From: Flavicella sp963932955
GTDB lineage: Bacteria > Bacteroidota > Bacteroidia > Flavobacteriales > Flavobacteriaceae
Length of the DNA stretch: 18,251 bases
Direction of reading: 5' to 3'
Assembly: GCA_963932955.1 (NCBI GenBank)
Contig: CAWVRK010000025.1
Span: 1 to 18,251, forward strand
Shown: one piece after another, positions 1 to 7,923 of the stretch
Numbering within the stretch: the stretch's first letter is position 1
Layout: each line of letters starts with the position of its first letter
Program-made: the position numbers and the translations under genes
The notes under the pieces: model-generated
What the model was told of the DNA's origin: nothing
The model's database searches: none
The model's input: only the letters and a program-made list of their open reading frames with translations

Positions 1-522
1 ACCCAAAGAAATCCCTAAAAACAAAAGCAAATCTTCATTGACAAGGCCAGTCTGTCTGTTTAAAAAATAAAACCCTACCAAGATCGACAAACTGTACAAG
101 CCTGTAATTCCATTGATCCCGTCCATAAAATTGTAGGCATTGAGAAAGCCCACTCCAAGAAACCACAAAGCAGCAAATGCCCACCAAGGGATGCCCCACA
201 AGTTCAGCTGAATTAATACGAAAAAGATGGCGATCAACTGAAAAGGAAGGCGCAACAAAGGACTCAACGGCTTGAGGTCGTCTAAAAAACTGACGCCTCC
301 AACCAATAAAGTTCCAGCCAATAAATAAGGGTACTGAAAATCATTTTGCAAAAAAAAGAACACCAAGGCCATCAAAAACAAAATGCCTCCACCACGAATG
401 GTTGGCGTTTCGTGGGAGCTCCGCTTGTTGGGCTTGTCTGTAATGTTGTATTTTTTAGCTACACGCATGTAAAATAGAGCCAACACTGACAGTAAAAATA
501 ATATTTTTATATATTTTTCCAA
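1..522 (-). CDS. WecA/WbpL-like undecaprenyl-phosphate sugar-1-phosphate transferase (partial, 3' end outside window)
   Basis: Integral membrane enzyme of the MraY/WecA family that transfers an N-acetylaminosugar-1-phosphate from a UDP-sugar to undecaprenyl phosphate, the first membrane step of O-antigen or capsule unit assembly. The first 174 residues are present; the C-terminal part lies left of base 1. Visible marks are a first membrane helix (about residues 5-20), the cytoplasmic RSSHETPTIRGGG segment (34-46), SFLDDLKPLSPLLRLPFQ with the metal-binding Asp pair (79-96), and NAYNFMDGINGITG (128-141). I chose a TTG start at 522: the frame is closed by a stop at 538-540, and the only early ATG, at 468, would remove the first helix. 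It begins 10 bp after the SDR gene, so the two are probably co-transcribed. The exact amino sugar is not readable; WbpL/WreU-type specificity (QuiNAc, FucNAc or GlcNAc) is inferred from the SDR neighbour. Confidence 0.9.
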   Translation of the reverse strand, partial: MEKYIKILFLLSVLALFYMRVAKKYNITDKPNKRSSHETPTIRGGGILFLMALVFFFLQNDFQYPYLLAGTLLVGGVSFLDDLKPLSPLLRLPFQLIAIFFVLIQLNLWGIPWWAFAALWFLGVGFLNAYNFMDGINGITGLYSLSILVGFYFLNRQTGLVNEDLLLFLGISLG

Positions 523-532
523 AATTCTATTA

Positions 533-1426
533 TTATTTCAAGTCTTCTAATGAATCAACTGGAGTCCAATTTGTTTCTTGCAACAATTTTAAATTCGAAA
601 AAACCAACGATTTTGTCAATTTTCCATACTTCAAAGAATTTAAAGGGAAACAAGGTAAAATATCGCCCAACAAACTTAAAATCTTAATTACAAATCCTGG
701 TATTGTTTTTATTTTTTTTGAATAAATGTCCGCAATATGCTGATCGACTTCATTTATTCGAGGATACCCAGAATCTATAATATTAAAAACCCCTTCATTT
801 CCAACAAGTTTCTCAATGGACATTGCTACTTGTAAAGTTGATATAATTGATCTTTTGGCATCACCCCTACCAACTCTAAAGTAATATCCTTTTTGAATGG
901 CTTTGATCATAGATCCTAAATTGCCCAATTGGTTTTTTCCGACTATCAAAGGAAGTCGCAAAATTAAAACTTTTACGTTAAACTTCTTTCCAAACTTCAA
1001 AACCTCATTTTCTGCCATGATTTTACTCTTCGAATAGGGTGTTTCTCCTTTTAAAGGAAAGGTCTCATCAATCCCAATGCCTGAATCAACTCCATAAACA
1101 GAAACGCTGCTGACATAAAAAAAAAATTGGGGTAAATTAGATTCCAAAGATTTTAGAAAGTTTTTGGTCCCTTGAACATTCACTTTATAAAATTCTTGTT
1201 TCTCTTTTTTGTTTTTTGGAGTAAAATCTGCTTTTCCAGCTACATGTATTGCTATATTTATTTTCTTTTCAGTTGGTATTTTTGGAGTTTCAATACTCAA
1301 ATCGCAGATCAAATTATTTAATTTAGATCGGCCTACAGTAAAAATAGGATAATTCTTATCTTTAAAAAAAGAGTAAATCTTCTTTCCTAAAAAACCAGAT
1401 GCTCCGGTCATTAATATTAAACTCAT
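533..1426 (-). CDS. NAD-dependent epimerase/reductase (extended SDR, WbpV/WreQ-like)
   Basis: An extended short-chain dehydrogenase/reductase of 297 residues acting on a nucleotide sugar. The Rossmann dinucleotide motif TGASGFLG is at residues 7-14, the serine-containing SSVSVYG at 106-112 and the catalytic YSKSK at 131-135; the NVQG stretch near 83-86 is also typical. No membrane segment or signal is seen. Its ATG overlaps the stop codon of the upstream GT2 gene by one base, and it lies directly before the WecA-like initiating transferase. That pairing is a recurring one in which the SDR reduces UDP-4-keto-6-deoxy-GlcNAc (WbpV, WreQ) and the transferase loads the product on undecaprenyl phosphate. 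The family is certain; the substrate is inferred from context. It could instead be a UDP-hexose 4-epimerase. The gene is rich in A and T, like its left-hand neighbours. Confidence 0.85.
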   Translation of the reverse strand: MSLILMTGASGFLGKKIYSFFKDKNYPIFTVGRSKLNNLICDLSIETPKIPTEKKINIAIHVAGKADFTPKNKKEKQEFYKVNVQGTKNFLKSLESNLPQFFFYVSSVSVYGVDSGIGIDETFPLKGETPYSKSKIMAENEVLKFGKKFNVKVLILRLPLIVGKNQLGNLGSMIKAIQKGYYFRVGRGDAKRSIISTLQVAMSIEKLVGNEGVFNIIDSGYPRINEVDQHIADIYSKKIKTIPGFVIKILSLLGDILPCFPLNSLKYGKLTKSLVFSNLKLLQETNWTPVDSLEDLK

Positions 1427-2181
1427 TAAAATATTTTTTTATTAAACTGAATTAATTTGGGAAACAGCCTCAAAAAGGGATATATAAATTTATTGACGTG
1501 CAACTCGTTTTTTTTGAAAGCTCTAATACACTCGAAGTTTTGATTTACTATATTTTTTAAACTTTTATTAGACTTTCCACCTAGCCTCATTTTCACTAAG
1601 GGGCTTTTCAAATAAAAAGAAGAAATTTTATGTTTTTCTAGAAACCTCAACATAATTTCAAAATCAGCTGCCAATTTAAAGTCCAAGTTAAAACCTCCAA
1701 AATTATCATACACTTTTTTCTTAATATATAATGTTGGGTGAGCAGGATGCCACCCAAATTTAAAAGGTCTTTTAGCGCCGGTCACCCAATTTCTTACTAT
1801 ATTAGATGTATCATTCTGTGAAACATAATAAATATCTGAAAAAACTGAGTCTAAAAATTTTTTCTCAATAAAAACACTCATAACTTTTTCGAGTGCATAA
1901 TCGTCACAAAATAAATCGTCGGAATTTAAAAACCCTACAACTTCACCAGAAGCCAAATTTATTCCTTTGTTCATCGCGTCATACAGGCCCTTGTCCGGTT
2001 CTGAAATATAGGTTGTTATTACCTCTTTGTATTGATCAATAATTTCTAGGGTTGCATCCTTTGAGCCTCCGTCTACGATGATATATTCTATGTTTTTATA
2101 TGACTGTTTCGCTACAGATAAAATAGTGTCTTTTAGAGTAGCAGCACTATTGTAACAGACTGTGATGATGGAGATTTTCAT
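1426..2181 (-). CDS. Glycosyltransferase family 2 (GT-A fold)
   Basis: A 251-residue cytoplasmic, membrane-associated inverting glycosyltransferase, probably adding one sugar to the lipid-linked oligosaccharide. It opens with the GT2 signature ISIITVCYNS (residues 3-12), followed by VDGGSKD (36-42), the acceptor/donor loop SEPDKGLYDAMNKG (60-73) and a DxD-like NSDD (86-89) that would bind the metal and nucleotide diphosphate. WHPAHPT (144-150) and AADFEIMLRF (171-180) match the C-terminal half seen in WcaA-like enzymes of capsule and O-antigen loci. It starts immediately after the stop codon of the GT4 gene with no spacer and ends in a one-base overlap with the SDR gene, so translational coupling is likely. 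Donor and acceptor sugars cannot be told from sequence. Confidence 0.92.
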   Translation of the reverse strand: MKISIITVCYNSAATLKDTILSVAKQSYKNIEYIIVDGGSKDATLEIIDQYKEVITTYISEPDKGLYDAMNKGINLASGEVVGFLNSDDLFCDDYALEKVMSVFIEKKFLDSVFSDIYYVSQNDTSNIVRNWVTGAKRPFKFGWHPAHPTLYIKKKVYDNFGGFNLDFKLAADFEIMLRFLEKHKISSFYLKSPLVKMRLGGKSNKSLKNIVNQNFECIRAFKKNELHVNKFIYPFLRLFPKLIQFNKKIF

Positions 2182-3264
2182 TTATAAATTTGTGATGAGT
2201 CTATTCATTTTTTGAAAGAATAAATCCGGTGAATATTTTTCTTTTGCTTCCTTATTATTAAAATCTTGAATTTGTTTCATTATTTTTTGATTTTCGAATA
2301 AGTAGCTAATTCTTCTAACTAAATCTTCATGAGAGTTTTTCTCGACTAAAAAACCGTTACGAGCACTAACCACATCTTTTAGATAATTGTGATTTGTTGT
2401 AATAATAACATTTCTACAAAGCATCGCTTCAATAATTGTTAGCGGAAAAGCTTCTGTTTTGTAGAAAGTCGGTAAAACAAAAATTGAACTTTCTTTTAAA
2501 AGTCGTTCTTTTACATTTCCCTTCACCATACCAACATATGCATACCTATTTGGATATTTCTTACTCAACATATCAGACTTCAAAAAAAATTTCTTTTGAA
2601 CTTCATTTTTACTCATAAACTCGTCACCCATCGGAGATCCAGCAATTTTAAAAACAATTTGACTGTTTTTAGCAAGCAATATACTAATCGCATCCAATAA
2701 AACAAAAATACCTTTGCTATAAATGAGGTTCGACAAATACAGTACTTGATTTTTTTTATGAAAAGTATTTATTCCGTTACCCACAATACTTTTGGAATAT
2801 GAATTATTAATTACCTCCAGCTTCATCTCAGAAAAAGACCTAACCTGTTCTTTCATAGAAGGTAGTAATACTATTGTTGTGTCTATCGCACCATAACTCC
2901 ATTTGATTGACTTTTTTAAATACCCAGAATTTTGATAGAATGTATTTAAATCAGCCCCATGCAAATGATTAACTACTTTTTTTTTAAAAATTCTACACAA
3001 CAACAACAATTGAAAATCTTTTACAAAACCCATACGGCTTCTAGTACATGTAAAAAAAACCTTATTGACATTAAAGAATACAAAAAAAAACGGCAAAAAC
3101 AATAAGCAATATATTGAATTTAAAATTTTATAATTGCCAAATCTAGTCGTATCAAAACGAACTTTGGCCCCCTTATAATTGTTAAAAACTTCACTGAGTG
3201 AAACCGATTGACCGGTATAGGGATCTGGATAAGGGCCAAAGAATAAAACTTTATTTTGGTTCAT
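2182..3264 (-). CDS. Glycosyltransferase family 4 (GT-B fold)
   Basis: A 360-residue retaining glycosyltransferase. The N-terminal domain starts with a short strand and GPYPDPYTGQS loop (residues 10-20) and has NHLHGADLN near 99-107. The C-terminal nucleotide-sugar domain holds LSNLIYSKG (178-185), a PTFYKTEAFP stretch, and the EX7E motif as Glu271 and Glu279 within EAFPLTIIEAM. I place the start at the ATG at 3264: the longer frame would begin with a TTG at 3282 and add six residues deeper inside the upstream gene. With the ATG the overlap with the upstream glycosyltransferase is 14 bases. A hydrophobic run (about residues 50-66) could be a membrane-contact helix. Its role is inferred to be extension of the polysaccharide repeat unit; donor unknown. 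Confidence 0.9.
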   Translation of the reverse strand: MNQNKVLFFGPYPDPYTGQSVSLSEVFNNYKGAKVRFDTTRFGNYKILNSIYCLLFLPFFFVFFNVNKVFFTCTRSRMGFVKDFQLLLLCRIFKKKVVNHLHGADLNTFYQNSGYLKKSIKWSYGAIDTTIVLLPSMKEQVRSFSEMKLEVINNSYSKSIVGNGINTFHKKNQVLYLSNLIYSKGIFVLLDAISILLAKNSQIVFKIAGSPMGDEFMSKNEVQKKFFLKSDMLSKKYPNRYAYVGMVKGNVKERLLKESSIFVLPTFYKTEAFPLTIIEAMLCRNVIITTNHNYLKDVVSARNGFLVEKNSHEDLVRRISYLFENQKIMKQIQDFNNKEAKEKYSPDLFFQKMNRLITNL

Positions 3265-4399
3265 TACTGAATAACTTAACAATTACGGATACTTGGTTGT
3301 CTGGATTGTAAAAATCATCTATGACTCTAAAACAATTTTTCCTTATTTTTTTTCTACTTACACCTAAATCCAGCCAACTCTCTATTTTTATAACTAGAGA
3401 TGCTACTGAATTCTCTTTAAAAAAAACACCTGTTTTGCCATCAACTATTGCTTCTACTTCCGGCATTTGATTGTTTAAATTTCCATGTGTACATACAGGT
3501 GTTCCAAAGCTCAATGAGTGAATTGCCGTGAGTCCAACATTGCCAGGTGAAACACACAATTCAGCTCTATAAAGTAAAGAAGCTAATTGTTTTTCTTCAA
3601 AACAAGCACCAAAAAATTTCACCTGTGAATTAAGAGAAATATTGTCTACTTGATTCTTTAATTGCTCCTTCATTTCACCTTCTCCCACTATCAATAAATT
3701 CACCTTGCAACAGTATTTATTTATTTTAGCCAAAGCTTCAATCAACAAATTCAATTTTTTTACTTTTGTTAACCTTCCCACAAAAATCAAATAAGGCAGG
3801 GTGTTATTTTGAAAAAAATTAATTGTATCAAAAGATAAAACTTCTTCCAATTGATTTCTCAACACAAGGTGTTGGTCGTAATCTAAGGAATTGTATATTA
3901 CCTGCAATTTATCTTCACGAACCCCTTGAGATGTCAATAGTTTTTTTGCACGCTTTTCATACAATAAAATTTTATCTGCAGTTTTATAAAAAAACACTCT
4001 TATTGTTTTTTTTAAAAAAGACTCGTTTCCATAAATTCCATGGGTCCAGTAAACTACTTTTACACCTCTTATTTTACAGATTAATACTGCAACCCAAGTA
4101 GAAACAATATTAAATTCTCCTAAAAAAATTGCTGAATCTAAAGAAGCTTTAAAACATTGAGATATGACTCCTGACTGCCAAATTAAAACTTTTCGAAAAA
4201 TCCAAAAAAGCTTGATTGGATGCAGTCGATTTTTGTGCAAATTAAAAGGCGGTTTTGAAAAATCAATTTCTTTAATCCCTAAATATTTGTCAACCCCATA
4301 AAAGAAATGCATTTCAAATTTTTCTGAAACAATCAATTTCTCCCATAAATTTTTTCGATAATGGGGTGCTATATTCGTAAAGTTGTAAATTACTTTCAT
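3251..4399 (-). CDS. Glycosyltransferase, GT4-like, with altered EX7E motif
   Basis: A 382-residue GT-B-fold glycosyltransferase. Recognisable parts are YNFTNIAPHYR at the N-terminus, VVYWTHGIYGNE (115-126), the strand-turn FVGRLTKVKK (206-215), LLIVGEGEMKEQL (235-247), and the donor-domain stretch SPGNVGLTAIHSLSFGTPV (284-302). In that last stretch the positions that are Glu in classical EX7E enzymes are Gly and His, so it belongs to a GT4 branch without the canonical pair; I recall the SPGNVGLTAIHSL form as recurrent in polysaccharide loci. The start is the ATG at 4399; the longer alternative begins with TTG at 4414. The 3' end overlaps the next glycosyltransferase. A 27-bp gap separates it from the upstream polymerase gene. 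Donor and linkage are unknown. Confidence 0.87.
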   Translation of the reverse strand: MKVIYNFTNIAPHYRKNLWEKLIVSEKFEMHFFYGVDKYLGIKEIDFSKPPFNLHKNRLHPIKLFWIFRKVLIWQSGVISQCFKASLDSAIFLGEFNIVSTWVAVLICKIRGVKVVYWTHGIYGNESFLKKTIRVFFYKTADKILLYEKRAKKLLTSQGVREDKLQVIYNSLDYDQHLVLRNQLEEVLSFDTINFFQNNTLPYLIFVGRLTKVKKLNLLIEALAKINKYCCKVNLLIVGEGEMKEQLKNQVDNISLNSQVKFFGACFEEKQLASLLYRAELCVSPGNVGLTAIHSLSFGTPVCTHGNLNNQMPEVEAIVDGKTGVFFKENSVASLVIKIESWLDLGVSRKKIRKNCFRVIDDFYNPDNQVSVIVKLFSNEPK

Positions 4400-4426
4400 A
4401 AAGTTCCCAATCAAAAGAAATTAAAT

Positions 4427-5650
4427 CTACGATTTTTCAACTGGTATTTCTATTGTAAGTTGTTTTTGGCTGTTTTTGTAAAAGGTAAGAAGAAAGCCAA
4501 AACCAAACCACATCATCCGGTTATTATCTAAAGTCAAACTGCTCATTGATTGTAAATACGTAAACAAAAAAACAATCATAATTAAATATCCGATACTGTC
4601 TTTTAATGTTTTGTCCCTTGAAATCAATTTAACACAATTGATAAAGGATGTAATTGACAACACATACAATGGCAGTCCAAAAAAACCAAAACGCATAAAT
4701 ATTTCTATAAACTGATTGTGTGGATATGGCTTGTAATTTTCATATCCTAAATACATCTGGTCATAATTTTTAAAGAAAACATTTTGTAAATTCTGTCTAT
4801 CTCTCAAGGAACTGTCCGTATTGTTTTTCTTGCTTAAAAAATTGAATGCTAGCTCAAATCTATCAACTGTTGTTTCAACTTTTGACCTAATTAGATGATT
4901 TCTAGAAAAAACAAAACTGAATATTAAAAATAATATTGAAATTGTTAAAATTGATTTTTTTGAAAAAATTATTTTGATTTTTTTGAAATAAATAAATATT
5001 AAAGATAAAATTAGAAAAACTACAGGGCCTCTTGATTCAGTAATTATGATTACTAAAACAATTGATAAGAGTGAGCCTAAATTTAAACACCTCAAAAGAA
5101 AATTTGTTTCAATCTTTAAAATAAAAAAAAACAAGAAAAATAACTGTGCTTGGGCATAAGCTACTCCAATAGGATTCAAAGTCTCATCAGCAAACTCTCT
5201 TGAAAAAGCATTCCCTGAAACAAAAGAAAACTGAATCGCATAAAACATATAATTTCCATAAATAATTAATAGATACATAAGTACCTTTAGTTTTTTTGAG
5301 ATTTCCAAATGAGTTATTTTCCATTTCCCAACGCAAGCACCTAAAACAAATAGGCTAAAACATACTAAATCAAATATTATATTTGTGGTTGTAACTGTCT
5401 GTTGATTCAAAACAAAGCTAATGAATAACAGTATCATAAAGTAAATAAAACTTTTGAGCAGCAGAAAAAAACCAATTGGTGTTGATTTTGAAATCAAAAC
5501 GGATCTTAGAATAAAAAACACTCCAAGGATAAGGCAAGTAAACTTTCCAATCTGACCAAAAATAAGATACCCATTAGTAGCATACAACAATAAAAAAATA
5601 CCTAAAATTAAATTGCCTTGATGGGGGGGAGTTTTTAGTATTTTCATCAT
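4427..5650 (-). CDS. O-antigen/capsule polymerase or ligase-like membrane protein (Wzy-type)
   Basis: A 407-residue polytopic inner-membrane protein with roughly ten to twelve hydrophobic segments. The features that place it in the Wzy/WaaL superfamily are a TESRGP motif (204-209) before a membrane helix, and a large periplasmic loop (about 250-315) ending in YPHNQFIEIFMRFGFFG (309-325), the conserved loop end of O-antigen polymerases and ligases. Wzy links lipid-carried repeat units in the periplasm; WaaL joins O-antigen to lipid A. Position next to the Wzx flippase and among glycosyltransferases makes Wzy the more likely role (inference). Two ATG codons are adjacent at the start, and I keep the upstream one. 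The gene is strongly A+T rich, as is usual for wzy. A 95-bp gap precedes it. Confidence 0.8.
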   Translation of the reverse strand: MMKILKTPPHQGNLILGIFLLLYATNGYLIFGQIGKFTCLILGVFFILRSVLISKSTPIGFFLLLKSFIYFMILLFISFVLNQQTVTTTNIIFDLVCFSLFVLGACVGKWKITHLEISKKLKVLMYLLIIYGNYMFYAIQFSFVSGNAFSREFADETLNPIGVAYAQAQLFFLFFFILKIETNFLLRCLNLGSLLSIVLVIIITESRGPVVFLILSLIFIYFKKIKIIFSKKSILTISILFLIFSFVFSRNHLIRSKVETTVDRFELAFNFLSKKNNTDSSLRDRQNLQNVFFKNYDQMYLGYENYKPYPHNQFIEIFMRFGFFGLPLYVLSITSFINCVKLISRDKTLKDSIGYLIMIVFLFTYLQSMSSLTLDNNRMMWFGFGFLLTFYKNSQKQLTIEIPVEKS

Positions 5651-5745
5651 GTCAAGTTAGAATAAATATTGAATTCACTTTTTAAACATTTCAGCATAAA
5701 GCCATCTATAATTGAAAAGAAACCTTTTAATATCATAAAAACAAA

Positions 5746-7035
5746 TTAAATAGTCTTGACTTTGATTCTGTATATCAAGATCATCAACATCAAAAAAGTG
5801 ATATTGAATGACAATTGACTATAGATCATTAGTTTTGCTCCATAATTGTAAAACTCAAACAATGATAAAAACAACAACAAAGAGCCTCCATCCCTTACCA
5901 ATCTTATGAAGAACATTTCCCAATTCATGTTTTTTGACATAAAGGCTTGAGCGTATACATTACTAACACTTGTGAACACCGAGCCTCCAACACATATTGT
6001 TATCAAAAACCCTAAACCTTTGAAAGTGTTTCCGTAAAAACTTTCGATAAATTGCGAAAAAACTAAAATAAAACAAGCTGGAATAAGAGTTGAAAAAATA
6101 TTAATCCAGATAGTTTGTTTGATTATTTTATTGTGTAACAGGATGTTTTCATTTGATTTTGACAAATGTGACAAAACTACATTCCTTAATACGCCAGGAA
6201 TAAATAAAATAGCAGAATACCATTGATAAGATGCATTGTATAACCCTAACTCACCAAAGGTGAAATGCTTGATTAGCAACAAACCTGAAATCCAATACAA
6301 TACTGCGAAAACTCCTTCTTGTAAAGCAACAGGAGTTGTAAAACGGATTATTTGATTTAATAGTTTTTTATCGTGTGTCTTTAAAGATGTAAAACTAGAT
6401 CCTAGTTGTCTTTTAATCTCTTTATGATAAAGATACCAATTAAAAACTTGAACAATTAACAACATCAACCATGCGCCCTCTAACTTATAAAAATAAGTCA
6501 AAACTACACTCAATAAAAAAGAAAGTATTCCAATTTTTACATTGATAGCAGCCATTTTTTTGAACATCCCTAAACCAGCTAAAACACCAGTGTGCAAAGA
6601 CAACAAAGCATTTGCAACAATTAGAAGAGATAAAATCTTAAGGGCAGTTGTCATGTCAGAATTCCCTGTTAATTGTTTGGACAAAAAAGATGCAGAAAAA
6701 AAAAGAAGAAATGCAATTGAAAAACTAAAAACAAGCGTTATTCTATTTGCGTAATAAATAAATAAATAAATTTTTTCTGGATCCTTTACTTTTAAATCAG
6801 CAACATACTTGGTTGCAGTATATCCAAATCCAAAAGTCGAAAATACGGCAAGTGAGGTGACTGTTGTTTTAACAAAAACAAACTCTCCAAAAACATCTTT
6901 TCCTAACAAACGAGCAATAATAATTCCTCCAGCTAATGAAAGACCTCGAAATACAATATTCCCAAATAATGACCAAAATGAATCCTTAAGCAATTGACTA
7001 TGAATTATACGCCTTTTAATTTGCTTTAAATCCAT
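5746..7035 (-). CDS. Polysaccharide flippase, Wzx/MATE-like (oligosaccharide flippase family)
   Basis: A 429-residue membrane protein with about twelve hydrophobic helices that would flip undecaprenyl-diphosphate-linked repeat units to the periplasmic face. The amphipathic N-terminus (KQIKRRIIHSQLLKDSFWSLFGNI) leading into GIIIARLLGKDVFGEFVFVK (about 38-57) is the standard opening of the PST/Wzx family, where the helix-1 GLGxxxFGxF element is conserved. LYNASYQWYSAILFIPGVLRN (about residues 265-285) fits the helix 7-8 region. Length is normal for the family. It is the first intact gene after the epimerase relic and carries a TAnnTTTG-like box 63-70 bp upstream, so it may head its own transcript. 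Substrate specificity is not predictable. Confidence 0.9.
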   Translation of the reverse strand: MDLKQIKRRIIHSQLLKDSFWSLFGNIVFRGLSLAGGIIIARLLGKDVFGEFVFVKTTVTSLAVFSTFGFGYTATKYVADLKVKDPEKIYLFIYYANRITLVFSFSIAFLLFFSASFLSKQLTGNSDMTTALKILSLLIVANALLSLHTGVLAGLGMFKKMAAINVKIGILSFLLSVVLTYFYKLEGAWLMLLIVQVFNWYLYHKEIKRQLGSSFTSLKTHDKKLLNQIIRFTTPVALQEGVFAVLYWISGLLLIKHFTFGELGLYNASYQWYSAILFIPGVLRNVVLSHLSKSNENILLHNKIIKQTIWINIFSTLIPACFILVFSQFIESFYGNTFKGLGFLITICVGGSVFTSVSNVYAQAFMSKNMNWEMFFIRLVRDGGSLLLFLSLFEFYNYGAKLMIYSQLSFNITFLMLMILIYRIKVKTI

Positions 7036-7097
7036 CTGTTTAATCTGTAATAATTAAATTCAAAAAATATAACTTACAAAAACTTAGCAATTTCAAA

Positions 7098-7105
7098 CAA
7101 AGGTA
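7098..7105 (-). promoter_or_regulatory. Candidate Bacteroidota -7 box for the flippase gene
   Basis: Read on the minus strand the bases are TACCTTTG, a full match to TAnnTTTG. The predicted start of transcription would lie about 50-60 bases before the ATG at 7035. I see no clear TTG -33 element at the usual spacing, so the assignment rests on the -7 box and its place in an otherwise empty spacer. Confidence 0.35.
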
Positions 7106-7156
7106 TTAATTATCTTGTTTTTATAATTAAACTTATCCGTGATCGTTTGAAATTAT

Positions 7157-7409
7157 TTATTTTAAAATTGGAGTACTAAAATTTTCATGTCTTAAAAAAA
7201 CCTGAACTCCACTGACAATATCATCGATATAGGTAAAATCAAGATTCATATGCCCTCTGTCAAATACCATGGTGGCACATCCTTCAGCAATGGCCTTGAC
7301 AACAAATAAAAATGGCAATGTAAGGACATACCCAAGGACAGTATACTCTATAAAAAAACACTTGGTAAAAAGAAAAATCAAAGTTACCCCCCCCCAAAAA
7401 AAGGGACAT
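7157..7409 (-). pseudogene. Decayed fragment of a UDP-glucuronate 4-epimerase (CapI/LspL-type SDR)
   Basis: Two reading frames together recreate the middle-to-C-terminal part of this enzyme family. One frame (about 7361-7300) gives VYCPWVCPYIAIFIC, which aligns with the family hallmark VYGPWGRPDMALFLF. After a frameshift near 7295-7305 the other frame gives VVKAIAEG, then MVFDRGHMNLDFTYIDDIV, aligning with KAIxEGKPIxVFNxGxMxRDFTYIDDIV. The glycine-rich NAD motif, the SSS region and the catalytic YxxxK are gone, and the frame ends at 7157 soon after the DFTYIDD block, so roughly 50-60 residues of about 340 survive with many substitutions. It cannot encode a working enzyme. It lies 18 bp after the TagD-like gene. 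The family presumably once supplied UDP-galacturonate; its identity rests on my memory of the family motifs. Confidence 0.8.
7387..7402. repeat. C9A7 homopolymer tract
   Basis: Nine consecutive C followed by seven A (plus strand), in the short spacer between the TagD-like gene and the epimerase relic. On the minus strand it forms T7G9 within a 41-codon open frame (7284-7409) that begins ATG-TCC and reads into the VYCPW part of the relic. Runs of G/C this long are prone to slippage and to sequencing-length error. Confidence 0.85.
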
Positions 7410-7426
7410 TGAACGGGGTTGAATAT

Positions 7427-7852
7427 TTACTTGTTTTTCGTAATCTCTTTTTCGTGGACTTCTTTGCGAAGGCCACTACTTGAAAAACGGTGTTCTCTTT
7501 TGTTAAAATACAAAGCGATGCCTTTCTCTTCACAGTAAGCTCTTCCTGTAAAATTTTCGTCGGCATACTCGTCTCCAATGATGCGCACATCCAATTTAAA
7601 AGAACGCAAAATATCTTCCAAATCTTGCTCTGTTGCATAAGGAACGATTTCGTCGACAAACACACATCCTTTGAGTTGTATATAACGTTCTACGACAGAC
7701 TGAACGGGTTTGTTTTTTTCAGGGCGATCTAGTGTAGGGTCTGTCTGTAAGGCACAAATCAGGTGATCACATTGTCTTTTGGCATCTTCTAGCATGGTTA
7801 TATGCCCTGCATGTAACAAATCAAAAGCGCTAAAGGTAATTCCTATTGTCAT
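7427..7852 (-). CDS. TagD-like cytidylyl/adenylyltransferase family protein
   Basis: A 141-residue member of the small nucleotidyltransferase family (HxGH superfamily; glycerol-3-phosphate cytidylyltransferase TagD is the archetype). It shows the nucleotide-binding FDLLHAGH (residues 10-17), ERYIQLKGCVFVDEIVPY (55-72), corresponding to the TagD RYxxVxxxxxVDEVI block, and HRFSSSGLR (121-129) in place of the RTEGISTT-type C-terminal motif. The length fits TagD (about 130 residues). Family members attach CMP or AMP to a phosphorylated alcohol or sugar. No partner that would use CDP-glycerol, such as a TagB/F-type glycerophosphotransferase, is in the window, so the acceptor stays unknown. A 138-bp spacer with promoter-like elements precedes it, suggesting at least partly separate expression. 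Base composition matches the richer right-hand module. Confidence 0.85.
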   Translation of the reverse strand: MTIGITFSAFDLLHAGHITMLEDAKRQCDHLICALQTDPTLDRPEKNKPVQSVVERYIQLKGCVFVDEIVPYATEQDLEDILRSFKLDVRIIGDEYADENFTGRAYCEEKGIALYFNKREHRFSSSGLRKEVHEKEITKNK

Positions 7853-7923
7853 GTTTTAATTTTTAGAGGTTTTTTTAAAACCGGCACTAAAGTACTGATT
7901 TTTTTGGAGAGTTTCTATAACCA

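Noticed and set aside
7384..7665. Minus-strand 93-residue open frame inside the TagD-like gene
   Set aside because: It overlaps the TagD-like gene in another frame, and its translation shows no family motifs, whereas the TagD-like frame has several.
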